Positions 1 to 12,558 of a stretch of DNA of 64,000 nt are shown piece after piece. The position numbers were made by a program, and so were the translations under genes. Source of the DNA: Diplosphaera chodatii (lineage: Eukaryota > Chlorophyta > Trebouxiophyceae > Prasiolales > Stichococcaceae); assembly GCA_032358165.1 (NCBI GenBank), contig JAALGY010000054.1, positions 2,562,103-2,626,102 of the forward strand, written 5' to 3'. Positions within the stretch are counted from its first letter, which is position 1. Each line of letters starts with the position of its first letter. The notes below the pieces were generated by a model, which was given only the letters and a program-made list of their open reading frames with translations, made no database searches and was not told where the DNA came from.

Positions 1-91
1 CATTGCCAGAAGATGGTGCATCTGCAATGGCGCCATCTGGTCTTCTTGCTGTATTCAATGTGCAAAACCCTGCGCTGCGCCCGCAGAGGCA

Positions 92-2282
92 ATGGCCACC
101 AAGGCGCAGCAGGACATCGCCAGCCGGGCGGCCGCCGCCGGCGCCCAAAACCCTGCCGCCGGCCGCCCCACCCCGCAGCAGCTGCAGCCGGCGCCGCAGG
201 CCGCGCCGCTGCAGCAGTTCCGCAGCTCCCCAGCCCTGGCAGCGGCACAGGTGCATGAACATCAATACAGACTGAACATGTTCTGAGCTTCCTCGACACC
301 TTGCACATCATGCACATCATGCAGGGAGTGTCTTTCGTTCCGCTTCTTATTACAAACGTAGCCCTGAAACCCCGAACTCTGGTACTCTCAGAGGCCGGCG
401 CAGCCGGCAGGGCAGCCGCCGCCGGCCAAGCTGCAGCGGCTGGACGTGCCGCAGCAGCAGGCGGGGGCGGCGCCGCGGCCCGGGACAGCCGGCGCCTACG
501 TCCCCATGCTGGGCACGCCCGCCGCGTCAGCCCAGGTGCACATCTACGCATCTGGCGTGTTCCGTATCCAGTGGATTTGTCTCTGGTGGTCGTGTGCCAA
601 CAGCGGGCACTTTGAAGGCATGGATGGTACGGCATTGCCGCCAGCACCCGAGCGCGCTCAGAGCAGCTGCGAATGCTCGAGGCTGAAGTGGCAAATGCCC
701 AAGTATGCTGCTGCACTGGATGATGCCGGCCTTTCAGCACAGCCGCAGCTGAGTGGTGTGTCAGCGGCGCCCGTACGTGCTTTCCTCTCACGGGAAGCGC
801 GCTGTTCACCCAGACTTGCTCTGCTCCTGCAGACGGGGCCGTATGGGCTGCCCGTCACCACCTCGCAGGCGGCGGGCGGCGCCCCAGCAGCCACGGGGCC
901 GATCTCGGGCTGGCGAGCCCCGCAGCAGGTGACGAACCGATTGTGTCTCACACAAAGACTGTATCCAATGAGTACTGAAGATTAACTTCAGGGCAAGCTG
1001 TGGCAATATGATCGGATCACACACTCTGCTGCGCCGCCATCTGAAACTGCCTGCACATTGTCTCCTCCAACAGCCCAGACCCCAACCATGTCAGGTGTAG
1101 TACGCCCTCACACAAGAGCAGTGCTGACCCCTTCGAAACGTGCACCCTGCTGCAGCCGCGGCCGGGGACGCTGCCGGTGGCGCGCCCCGCTGCTGCAGGG
1201 GGGCCGCCGGGCAGCCTGCTGGCGGCGCCCGCGCTGCAGGCGCTGCTGCGCGACATCGACCCCAAGGTGTGTAGTACACCTCGGTTCCTGTCCCTGCCCA
1301 GTAGCGACCCGCGGACCTGGCTGCAGGCCTTGCAGCGCCACAGTGGATCACTCCGTATCTGGTGCCGTTTTGCATCCCTGACCTGGATCTGCGCCTGCCA
1401 GTGGACATCCAGCTGCATGCTAGATCGCATGCCACCCAATGCTGAGGTTGCCATAGCTTGCAGATAAACTCTAGATAGTTTGGTGCCCTCCGGGTGGGCC
1501 ATCTGATCCCTCCAACAGCTTTGACCCTCCTCTTGAACCTCGCTTGCACCCACATATAACGTCTGTGGTAATCATACAGGCGACCCTGGCGCCGAACGTG
1601 GTCGGCGGCCTGGAGGCGGTGGCGCGCGACTTCCTGGGCAAGACCCTGGAGCTGGGGTGCGCGGCGGCGCGGCGGCGGCGGTCCGACGTGCTGGCGGCCC
1701 CCGACCTGGCCGTTGGCCTGGAGCGCATGTGGTGCGGCGACACTCGAGCTGCACAGTTGTCAGCTGGTTGACTTTGGACACGCGGGCTACTTCGGACTGT
1801 ATGAGTGGTGGCCCTGCACTCTGGGAGACCGTGTGTTGAAGCTGAATGCTGCACAATCAAGTGCCGCTGATGATAGACAACAGGACGGTTGCCTCCGCTT
1901 GAAAGCACTGCCGCTTAACGTCTGGAATCCTGACGTGCAGGAACATCCACGTGCCAGGGTTTGGCGACGTAGAGTTCACGCCGTACCGCCGGCCGGCTGC
2001 CTCAGACGTCCACCGCGCTCGGCAGGCGACCTTCTCACGGCTCTCTCAACCTTGCACATGTTATGCAGGGGACCACAATGCTGAACCTACTGTTCAACTG
2101 TTCACGCATGGCCACTGTGCGGCTTCACATCACATCTGCGGTTGCGCCAAGCGAACGCTTCTGTGCACTTTCAGGTCGCGGTGCGGCGGGCAGCAACAGC
2201 CGCCGCCACGGCAGAACCCGGCGATGCAGCAGACAAGGCGGTGAGCCACCCTGCAGCAGCTGCAGCTGCGGCAGGAAGTTGA
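92..2282 (+). CDS. TAF12: Transcription initiation factor TFIID subunit 12 (TAF12), histone-fold protein
   Basis: TAF12 pairs with TAF4 (TFIID) or its SAGA partner through a histone fold. Seven exons join in phase: 92-250, 392-535, 833-928, 1156-1266, 1580-1731, 1941-2025, 2175-2282, giving about 283 residues. Exons 1-3 encode a Q/P/A-rich low-complexity arm. The histone fold starts in exon 4 (ALQALLRDIDPK), continues in exon 5 (VARDFLGKTLELG, then RRRRSDVLAAPDLAVGLERMW) and ends across the next junction with NIHVPGFG, the conserved LERxWNIxxPGF signature. The sixth intron (2026-2174) begins GC instead of GT. The 3' end is uncertain: the model stops at 2280-2282, but a GT at 2241 and a coherent charged stretch in another frame to about 2390 allow a longer terminus. 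The start is the first in-frame ATG; exons further left are possible. Confidence 0.88.
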
Positions 2283-2755
2283 GGCGGCCCACGAGAGGGA
2301 GAGCGAGCATCTCTGCTGTCCGTCAGATCAGTTGCAGACGGTGGCGAGCCAGCAGCAAGGTAGTGAGGTCAGCTGGATGTACGCTGTGACAGCTTAGTGC
2401 AGTACGTGAAGTGGGCTGCAGTAGGCCGCTACTGTGCAAGCTGCCGGGGCGTCATGATTGCTCTGCGTGCCGCGGCATTCTGTTGTCAATATTGACAATA
2501 CAGCACAGAGCAAGGTTCAGCACTGGCTCAGCACTGCCAAAGGTTTGCACACTGATGTGCGGATGCCAGGCAGTATGTAGCAGTATGTATGGCCAAGAAC
2601 CCAAAGGTGACTGATCATTGTCATGGCACTGTGACCAGAACAACACTGCCCTTAGATCACAGGATAGCACTGTGTGTCCGTGCTGCTGGAGCGCAGAGCT
2701 ACACTGCGAGCACTGCAGACGTTGGATACTGCTTGCCAGGCAAGGCGACATCATC
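2283..2755. other. Intergenic stretch between TAF12 and the first F-box/LRR gene
   Basis: About 470 bases with no recognisable gene. Its first ~110 bases hold an open frame (LQQLQLRQEVEAAHERE) that may be an alternative last exon of TAF12. The rest should contain TAF12 3' UTR and the promoter of the next gene; I see no clear motif. Confidence 0.4.
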
Positions 2756-5700
2756 ATGGAATGGCATGTAGCGCCGCATGGCACGATCACCAGCCTGCCG
2801 GCGAATGTGCTCAGCCGCATCGTCAACCACCTGGAACAGGACGCCTGGCAGCTCGATCAGAAGCTGGACGACGTCGCAGCTCTGCGCGGCGTGTGCCGCT
2901 CGCTGCGCGCTGAAGTGGATGTTGCCGTGACGCACGCAACCTTTCACATCAATGTGGGCGTTGACGAGCTGCGCAGTACAACACACCGCTGCACAGGTGA
3001 TACCGCCTCGCAAGCCCGTGTTGAAGATGTCTGCGCAGACATGCATGTATGGGCTAGCATATTCTAAATGTAACACAACACCAGGCTGTGCTCTGTCATG
3101 TTCTGCAGGCCTGCAGTCCGTCAAGCTGCAGCAGCTGCATCCCGAGGCGGCTGGATCGACGCTGGAGGCGCTTGCTGCTGTGCAACACGTGCGCAGCCTC
3201 GACATGCCGTGAGCTGACTTCGCAGCTGCGCCGATGCAGGCCTGATATGAGTTGTGACAGTGCGGTCGCACCACACACAGCCCTGATGTGCTGAGCGCTT
3301 GCGTGGACAGAAGCCAGCACAGGGCAATGCATCAGGTCTTGGCATGTGCTCTATGCTATTATTACAAAGGAGGAGTGAGCCGACAGCAATCCTGCGGCTC
3401 TTGCAAGCTGGCAGCTGCATCACCATCAGTGCTGCTGTTGCGCATCTCTCAAGTATAGGGTCATGCTGCAGGATGTTCGAGGGCATGCAGCTGGATGACT
3501 GGACGCGGCTCGGCGGCCTGACAGCCCTGAAGCTGCGGCGCGTCGACAAAAGCCACCACGGCACACTGGCTGCGGTGCTGCCACGGCTGACGGCGCTGTG
3601 GTCGCTCGTGCTCGTTGAGCCTGGGCCCACTGGCTGGGCGCTCGCGCCCCCTGGGCTGCCGGCTGCAGGTGGGCGTACGCGCAGCCGATGAGATTGCAAC
3701 ACCTAATTTCCAGGCTGTGCTAGCTCCACACGAGTTAAAATCGAGAAACAAGTAGCAAGCACTCCTGAGATTGCTGCGAATGATAAATAAAGCGTACCCG
3801 CCACTGCATCCTCCATAGCGCCACTGCAGTACAACATGCGCCCACATGTGAGCGCCTGCGTGGCCTGACGCTGCAGGTGTGCAGCGCTTTGCGGGCCTGA
3901 CGCAGCTAACACACCTGGACCTGGGCAGAGCCGAGGGCGTCGCGGCGCTGGCGCCGCAGCTGCCGGAGCTGCGCTCGCTGGCGCTGCATCTCGCAAGACC
4001 AGACCCATACGCCCCGGTAGGTGGCACCCTCCGCAGCTCCAGACAACAGCCAGTACAGTGCTCTGCAGCACGATGCCAAGCTGCGTGGCCGGTTGTTGTG
4101 CTGAGGTGACATGCACACGGTGGCCGGGTCGTGACTGTGCCGACGGCGCACATGGAGGCCCTGCATGAAGGTATAGTCTTCAGCCTGGAACATCCTTCAT
4201 GTTGATGGTGACATGGTTGGCACGCCTTTGCATCAAAGCATGTCTGCGGCATCGACATGCAGGCCACGACACCGCAGGAGGACCTGTCGGCGTTGAACTC
4301 CCTGACGCGGCTGACACGGCTGTCCCTGTCTTTGAACCTGCGGGATCCCCGGCTGGAGTCGCTGAGACTCGGCGCCAACATGATGGTGAGCTTTCAGACC
4401 GAGGTCTTCTTGGCGCACTCACGTCCGCATGTGTGCAGTTGGTGGGCAGTGCGACAGGTGCCCTCTCAGCCGGAAGTGTCGCTCGTCCGATGCTGCTACA
4501 TGGCCATGCAGGGCAGCTTGCAGTTACATGCCCAACCCCTGGATTCCTGCACAAGTGGGGCTTTTGTCTGTCGCAGTTTGACTTGACAGAACTGAAGCCG
4601 GTATGTGCTGAGGGAGTGCACTATTGGCTGTCGTCATGACGGTCTGCACCGCACGCCTGACAGGCTGCAGCTGTGTTGCGCAGGCCTCCCTGCGCGAGAC
4701 GCCCGACTCTGACGTCGTCGCCCAGTTCCTGGCGCCGCTGCAGGACGGCTGCCGCCTGGCGTCGCTGCAGTTCCAGGCGCGGGAGAACGACGGCCTCCCA
4801 GAGGCGGCGCTGCTGTCGCACGGCAGCCTGCGGGAGCTGCGGCTCGTCAACTGCGAGGTGACGGCTGGCGCTGCGGCCAGGCTGGCCGGTGTCGCCGGGC
4901 GCCTGCGCGTGCTGCACCTAGTACGGTGAGGGCACTGCATAAGCACTGAGATGTGCAGATCTATTGGCGTCCAGGCTGCCAGAACAGCAGCACCATGCTC
5001 GACTGTCTGGTAGACGCAGGGCGGAGACATGATTGGATTCTTGAGGTTTTGGCCAATGCGAAGGGCATGCATGCAGGTGCCATGGGGCTCTGGAGCAGCT
5101 GCTGCGGGCGGCGGCGGCGGTGGAGGACGTTTCGCTGCAGGGTGCCGGCGGCGACAGCGGGCTGCTGGCGGCGCTGCACCCCGCCGCTGGGACTCTGAGA
5201 GCGCTTGATGCTGCCAACGTGCTGGATGATGTGCGTCTGCTTGAACAGTGACAGATGAAACCATCACAGTCAGATTAGTCGGCCATGAAGGAGTGCTTGG
5301 TCATGTGTCCCTGCCAGCTGACACCCGCCTGACGTCTGCTACCAGTCCCCACAGCATCAGTGTACGCTTTCCAGGTAGCAAGCCGTCAGAGCTTCCAGCG
5401 TCCGGTGCAAAGGGTGCAGGTTGGTACCAAGCTGCTGCACAATGCCTCCAGGTGTCAGAGGAGGACGCACAGCACATGGTGGCGAAGGGGCTGACGAGCC
5501 TCACCCGCGCGGATGGCACCCTGCAAGTGGAGGCCGTCGGAGCCCTTGCGCAGCTGACGCAGCTGCGGCGGCTGCGCCTGCGGCCCCCGCGGACGGCGGC
5601 CGAGCCGCGCCTGGCACGGCTGTCGGCGCTGAGTAGGCTGACCAGCCTGGAGCTCACAGGTGGGCCACCACTGCAGATGTCGAGTCGGTGGCCATGATTC

Positions 5701-6698
5701 ACTGGGCGTGTTGTTCCAATCGTGCAAGAAGCCTGTGTATGAGCCGACCAGCCTGGACATCTCACAGGCGGCACCTTTGCCACCGTCACCGGCGGCTGGC
5801 TGGCGGCGCTGGCGGCGGCCCGGGCGCCGCTGCGGGAGCTGCGCTTGGGCGGGCGGGGCGTGAAGCCTGGTGCGCCTCTGCTGTCGAGCCGCCTGATCTG
5901 CGTGCATGTGCCCCGCCTAGGCTGCGTCGGTGCACGTGCGGCCGCAGCCGCACGTCGACACAGAGCTGCGCCCTCAGTGTGTCGACACAACGAGCTTCAG
6001 AAACATACTGCGTGCCTTCGCCCGACTGACCACCTGTGTTGCACTGCGTTTACATTCCTCAGCTGGCGGCGCGGGTGCGTCGTGCAGGATTTGGCGCCGA
6101 GGCCGCCATCGGCCGCCTGACGTGCCTCACCAGCCTGCGCCTGTTGGTGGAGCGGCACAGAGACGACCCGCCGAGCCCGCTGCAGCTGCAGCTGCTGGGC
6201 GGGGGCGGCGGCGCCGGCGGACGCGGCTCGAGCTGCGGCAGCGACGACGGCGGCGGCGCTGCCGCCAGACGCAACACGGGCCTGCAGGAGCTGTCGCTGC
6301 AGTGCTGGGGGCAGCTGTCAGACGACGAGCTGGCGGCGGCGGCTGGCGCGCTGCCGGACCTGAGGCGCCTGGAGGTGACTTGCAACGCCGGGGAGGCCTG
6401 GCAGTCGCGGGGGGGCCTGTGTGGCGCGGGGCTGGCGGCGTTTGGGGCATGCCGGCGGCTTCGGGACGTCGTGCTGCGGCGCTGCCTCCGCCTGGAGGGG
6501 GAGCAGCTGGCGGCGCAGCTGCCGCGGGCCGGCAGCCTTGCCAGCCTGCTGGTCGAGGGCTGCCCCGGGGTGGACGGCAGCGCGGTCTGCAACCTACAGG
6601 CAGCGTTTCGGCGTCAGCATGGGCGCGACCTGCCGGTGGAGCTGCTGCGCAACCAGAGAACGCCTTTTTTCGATGAGCATGGTAATGACCTTTTCTAG
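2756..6698 (+). CDS. F-box and leucine-rich-repeat protein, tandem copy A
   Basis: Probably a substrate receptor of an SCF-type ubiquitin ligase; the target is unknown. Eleven exons join in phase: 2756-2996, 3109-3208, 3475-3668, 3877-4016, 4263-4385, 4577-4600, 4684-4925, 5077-5230, 5452-5659, 5768-5857, 6088-6698, about 708 residues. Exon 1 has an F-box-like helix set (ITSLPANVLSRIVNHL, then VAALRGVCRSLRAEV). The rest is irregular leucine-rich repeats, such as LTQLTHLDLG, LTRLTRLSLSL, SLRELRLVNCEV and LTSLRLLVE. The last exon carries a glycine/serine linker and a terminal LRR block (TGLQELSLQCWG). Exon 6 is only 24 nt. Intron 10 (5858-6087) appears to start with GC. Copy B follows 235 bp downstream. 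I recognise the fold class, not an orthologue. Confidence 0.8.
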
Positions 6699-6933
6699 GA
6701 GTAGGACCTCGCCTATATCTCGAGACACATCGATGATCTGTGAATTTGAAACTTGAAAAAGATGTCGGAGGCATCGCGCACGTGTGCATGAGTCAGCATG
6801 CGTCGGCCAGCCGATCAGCCGCACGTTGCACGTAGCCTGTGGCTACGGCAGCATTGCAAGCTGGTTGTACATCGTCAGAAGCACAACCGATTGCAAGCAT
6901 TTCGCTGCCATATGCGCCATCATTGTGAGTGGT

Positions 6934-9900
6934 ATGGCGCCGCAAATGACGGTTTCGAGGCTGCCAGAACATCTGATCGGCCGCATCACAGGCCATCTAA
7001 TTCCACCCGATATCGCAGCTCTGCGTAGCGTGTGCCGATCGCTGAGCCTTGCTGTGGACCTCACCACGTCGCATGCTACATTGCATCGCAATGCAAGCGC
7101 TGACGAATTGCGCACCATCACACACCGCTGCACGGGTGATCGACTCGACACGAACCCTTCCTCAAGCGTTTGGCACATCTTTCGTCTCGCCTTCAGCAAC
7201 TGCAGCATGCGCATAATATGCATCAGGTGGCTCCGGCTTGCATGCCAAGGCTCCTAACCTATCGTCCGGTGCAGGCCTGCACACCGTCAACCTCCAGCAG
7301 CTACACCCCGAAGCTGCGACTGCGACGCTGGAGGCACTTGCGGCCATGCAACACCTACGCAGCATCGACATCCCGTGAGCAATGGTCGCCGCAGCATCAT
7401 CGCATGCTCTAGCTGTCCAGTCAGCTGCTGCAGCAGTGTCTTGCACATCTGGTCGTGGCGTGCTCCGCTTTGAAGCGACACAAGCTTATGCACGGCCCAA
7501 TTTTCCTCTCTGACATGCTACTCATGCTTGGCACTCAGCGCAAGCCATCCACCGAGAATATTTGGCTGGCGCCCATAGTTGCCTGCGGCCATCACTCAAT
7601 GCAGGTTGTGGACTGCTTGCAGGATGTTCGAAGACATGCCGCTTGAAGACTGGACGCAGGTCAGCGGAGTGACACAGCTGACGCTGCGACATGTCACCAC
7701 GAGCCACCATGCAATGCTGGTCGCTGTGCTGCCACGGCTGATGGCGCTGCGGTCCCTCGTGCTTCACGACCCCTGGTATCCGCAGCAAGAGCTGCGCTGC
7801 AAAGGTGCGCATTGCCTGTTTGGCTGCTGCAACCTGCATGATGAACCATGTCACGCTACTGAGACCATGCAGTTGGAAGCAAGAGTGCGAGTAGGTTAGT
7901 GAATCACCCTTGAGAAAGCAGGGCACAGGTTACCCTGCAGCAGTAGGCAGCCTAAAATATTTTGGCTAGAGGCCGTCACGGGTCTCTGAAAACCCCGAAC
8001 CCCGAAAGTTTGCAGAGTTAGCTTTGCTGGGCCCTGCAGAGCAGCTGCTTATGGGTCTGCTGGTCCCCGGGCATTGTGACCTCTGTACCTGGTCACGCCA
8101 GTGGCAGTATGCTGCATCAGGCATCTACCTTCATGTGGCAGGCGCACAGCTCAACAAGCTCGATGCTGACGCACTGCAACTAACTGCCGCTCATGGTAGC
8201 CTCACGATTCATGCAGCACCACTAGTAACAGTAACCACAGCCAACAGGAAGCCTCCTTGTGACAACACCTCTGTGTTCAATGATGCTGCAGATGTGGCGT
8301 GCTTCGCAAGCCTGTCGCGCCTGACGCATTTGGACTTGGGACCAGCTGACGGCGTCGCAGCTCTGGCGCCACAGCTGCCAAAACTGCAATCACTGGCGCT
8401 GCACCTGACTTTCAAATTCCCTCCGGCAAGTGCTGCTTTTTAAGATGCAACCAATGTCCAACAGATCTATCACAATCGCACAGTCAGTGACCATTTGGAG
8501 TATGAGCAGAGTGCAATCCATGCAACATGCTTGACCGACTGCATAGGCGGACACATGTGCAAATGCTTGCTGCTGCGGATGCAGGCCACCCTGCAGCAAG
8601 AGCTCTCAGCGCTGGCCAGTCTGCCAAGGCTGAGACAGCTGCGCTTGGCAGCAGACATATACGATGCCCGGCTGAACTGGATCAAGCTTGGTCCACATGT
8701 CATGGTGATGATTCAGCCACAAATTTCCGGGCACACTTGCTCCTGCATATCACTGCTGAACACCATACCGTGTCTCAACTGTCGGCCATTAGCGCCGGGT
8801 GCTTACATACGGTCAAGAATGGCCCCCGCACTGTCCAACTCGTCCAGGATCACCATTTGCATATGTCTGCAGGGTCATGCAGGGGTTGGCGCGGGCTGCT
8901 GTGCGTGGCCGTTCACTCTGTGATGCACACCCCTGCAGCCATGGCAGCATGCCCATGTGCAATGGATGGCTGTGGCAATCTCGTGTAGGTTTCATCCCGG
9001 CACGTCCCGGGCGCTTCCCATGAGCGCCTGCTGAATTGGAAGCGGCGCCGCTGTCGGGCATTCCCCACCTGGCGTCGCTGACGATGCCAAACACAGGAGC
9101 CCCTGCAATGGCAGGGTGCTGGATGCCACGTACGCTCTGCAGGTGCTGCTGCTCGCCATTGCAAATGGCACCCTCTCAAAGTTCTGTTTCGATGCTGTGT
9201 GACCCTTACCACACACCCCAGTGCCATTAGCGGCTGCCTTTGTGCGCCCCATGTGTTCTTGCAGTGCTGCTGGCGTAGGCAATCTTTGTGTGTGGGACAT
9301 ATTGACCCAGAAACCCCCTGTCGATCTTATTGTTTCTGCCGCCGTTGTCTTGGCATGCCAGAGTGCGCCATGCCTACTGCGAGCCAGCAGAGGTGCCTCT
9401 TGTGGTCGTGCAGGTGCCCTGAGCGGTGCTGATGCCCCTGAGGGGCATAGCAAATAAGATGTGGACTTTCGACTCTGGGTCTGGATAGCATGCGGCCAAC
9501 GACAGTGCACTGATTGCCCTGATCTTGAAAGATGGTGACGTGCAGGCACAATCAAACCGGCGATCTGGAGACGGCTCCACCATTCGACACTCTGCAGGAG
9601 CTGCGGCTCAAATGCGGTGAGGTGACAGCTGACGATGTGGCCCAGCTGGCGGCGGTTGCCAGGCGCCTACGCGTGCTACGCCTGGGGTGGTGAGTTGCAC
9701 CAGGATAGTTCTATGACTGAGATGATTGAATCGAACCTCAGCTTGGGGACGGCATCTGCCATATGCGTTGTGTTGCTCGGCAGCAACCGCCCTGATGTCC
9801 TCTTAACAGAGGAAAGGCGCGTCTGTTGGCCGTACTGTTTCGTGCATCAACGTGACTGGCTCAGAGTCTACCAGTTGCTCTATGGGACGGTGCTGCTGTG

Positions 9901-11982
9901 TTCTGTTGATGTGTGAGACAAGCGGACGCAACAGCACAGCTGCGCACCACTTTCCATTAGCACCGCCTTACAATTGTCCCCTGCCCTGGTGCAATTGACG
10001 CTGAGCATGGACCTGCGACATGCAGGTGGCAGGAGATACTGACACCGGTTCTGCAGGCGGCTGTTATGGTGCAGAAGGTGGTACTGGAGTATGCATGTGG
10101 CAGCGGCGAGCTGGTGGCGGCACTGAGACCCGCAGCCGCTACTCTCACAGCTCTTCAGATCACAGGCTCGCCATGGGATGTGCGCAACCTCTACAACTTT
10201 AACAATTACGTAGTGCATGATGGAATGTCAGCATTACCATGAGACGAGAGCATGTCTTTGAAAGCAACCACCTAATGCCGGGCCTCATTCAGCCTCGGAC
10301 CCTTTATGCGGCGCCTTGCCTAAGGTCCCTCTTGTATTTGCCTGCGGATATCGACTGAATCGACATGCCAGGCTGGGCACCAAAACACTAGCTCTTGTCC
10401 GCCTGAACGTGCTGTGTTCCCTGACTTGCATGCGAGCGTCGTAGCTTTCGAGTGTCGACACAACATCGTTACAAGCATGCGCTAGGCAGACAAGCCAGTG
10501 TATGACAAGGCCAACGAACGGATGGGCGCATCAGACAATCATTGGAGCCTTTGACTGGTTTTCATTGCTGCCTTGCAGCAATTTCGTTTGGATACAGAGC
10601 ACTTGACGGCGCTGTCAGGGCTGACGAGCCTGACATACGGGAACGATGCTGCCGGGCAGAATGCCATCGGCGCGATTGCCCAGCTGCCACGGTTGCGAGA
10701 GCTTCGGCTGCTCTGCAGCGCATTCGACCATGCACACAGATTCGACGATGCGCACCTGCTGCAGCTGTCGATGCTGAGCAGCCTGACCAGTCTGCAACTC
10801 ACAGGTGCCAGATTGTGAACTTTTCGTCTGCCCTCTGACTATCTGGCTGAGGCGCTGGCAGCAAGCCGCACTTTCTGCTCATATCCAGCACGTCAGCTAG
10901 CGAACACAAACGGCAATGGGCCTCGCATCCAAACGAGGGCCTGTCCACTCTTGATCCTGCTGCCTGAAAGGCGCCCTTAGAAGCGGTGCAGCAGCAGGTC
11001 TGGGATTGCCGTTTCGCTGAAAGTGCCGCCGGTGCTGCAGGTAGACAGGACCGGACTGTGCCTGGCAGCTGGCTGGCTGCATTGGCGGCGGCCCAGGTGC
11101 CACTGCGGCAGCTCCGGCTGTGCGAGGGCGTGGTGCTGCCTGGTAAGCTTATGCAGGCCCCTTGTCTCCCTGCTGGCCGCACCTGCAGTCTCCATGCCAT
11201 GCAAGCCTTGGCCGCTGCCGAGCTGCACATATGTCACAGCACAGCGGCTGCCACGCTTCGTGATGACTGCCTGGCAGCACCAGGCCAGGTAAACACGCCA
11301 CAAGGGTCTCCCATTTGAGTGGGGCATCATAACTACCGAGCAGGTGGATCGCACTTGCAGGTTATACATGCCCCTGTCGATTGCAGGATGAGGCGCGGAG
11401 GCTGCCATCGGCCAGATGACACGCCTCACCAGCCTGCACCTGTCCACCGACCGGGCGCGGGAGTGCTGCTGGACCTACATACCGCTGCCAAAGTCTGCGC
11501 CGCTGCAGCTGCAGCTGCTGGGCTGCAGCGTCCAGGCGGACATGACTGGCGGCTCCACCTGCAGCAGCGCTGGCCCTGCTCCTGCGGGACGCAACATGGG
11601 CCTGCAGGAGCTGTCGTTGCAGTGCGTGGGGCAGCTGTCGGACGACGAGCTGGCGGCGGCAGCTGCAGCACTGCCCGACCTGAGGCGGCTTGAGATCTCT
11701 GCGTCATACAACTATGGGGAGCCGCTGCGCGGCCTGCGCGGTGCGGGGTTGGCGGCATTCAGCGCCTGCCGGTGGCTGCGGGACATTTCGCTGCAGAATG
11801 GCTGTGACCTGGACAGCTTGCAGCTGCCGCACATCAGCGCCCTCGCCAGCGTGTCCTTCAAGCAGTGCCCAAAGGTGGACAGCAGCGCCGTCAGGAAGCT
11901 CCAAGCAGCGTTCAGGGCAGAGCATCGTAGCGACCTGGTGGTGGTACGGGATTGCGACCGCAACCGTCGCCTTGGACAGTGA
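6934..11982 (+). CDS. F-box and leucine-rich-repeat protein, tandem copy B (possibly decaying)
   Basis: Paralogue of copy A with nearly the same exon plan: 6934-7135, 7275-7374, 7623-7804, 8292-8425, 8585-8704, an unclear part around 9.0-9.7 kb, 10026-10179, 10579-10804, 11041-11142, and a last exon to 11982. The F-box region reads VSRLPEHLIGRITGHLI then IAALRSVCRSLSLAVD. The last exon repeats the copy A signature (GLQELSLQCVGQLSDDELAA). Differences from A: intron 4 begins GC (gcaagt) where A has GT; the region matching A exon 7 is split by about 450 bases; and the acceptor matching A's last exon leads straight into TGA (11389-11391). An acceptor 6 nt downstream would restore the frame from 11393. 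The gene may be functional with shifted splicing or an early pseudogene. Confidence 0.65.
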
Positions 11983-12558
11983 CCATCCAAAAGGTGAACC
12001 GCCAGGGTGGTCGAAGACTGTCAAGGAGGACGTGAATGGATCTTCCGCCCAATTGGCTGATGGTCAGACACACGCATGTCAGCAGGTGTGAGTAGCAGAA
12101 CGCTTATAGCTGAGTAGGTGACAGCGGAGATTGCGGTAGTCGACAGGGGCGTCAGCACAACCAAAAACTTCTAGCGTTTCGCCTACCATCAACAGGCAGC
12201 CATTTTGGCAGCTGCCCGCTGTTGCCACTGCCGCCAGAGCCAGATGCCCAGAACTAGCAGTCATTCCGGACACTAGGTGCTGAAGACAGCAGGAGGCTTT
12301 GGCTGCATCAACTCGTTCATCAATCATCTGGTAAAGCTGTGCTTCACAAATGGCCTGCAGCAAGAGTCTCAGCTGCACTTCCGGCAAGTCCTTCAGTGTT
12401 GCTCACAATGGTGTGAAGCGGCAAGGTGCAGTCTGCTGCTATACGTATGGCGACAACCTGTCGCAAAGCGCTCAAACATGCATCTCCAGAATAATTGCTG
12501 CCATAGCATCACAAAAGCACGCAGCACCAGACACAACACCAAGTCAACATCGAATGTA
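11983..12558. other. Convergent 3' region between F-box/LRR copy B and OHP2
   Basis: About 575 bases between two convergent genes, presumably both 3' UTRs. Open frames here have no recognisable protein character, and I see no repeat or RNA gene. Confidence 0.4.

Noticed and set aside
7984..8005. Telomere-like AAAACCCCGAACCCCGAAAG in intron 3 of F-box/LRR copy B
   Set aside because: The unit is AACCCCG, not AAACCCT; too divergent and short to call a telomeric insertion.
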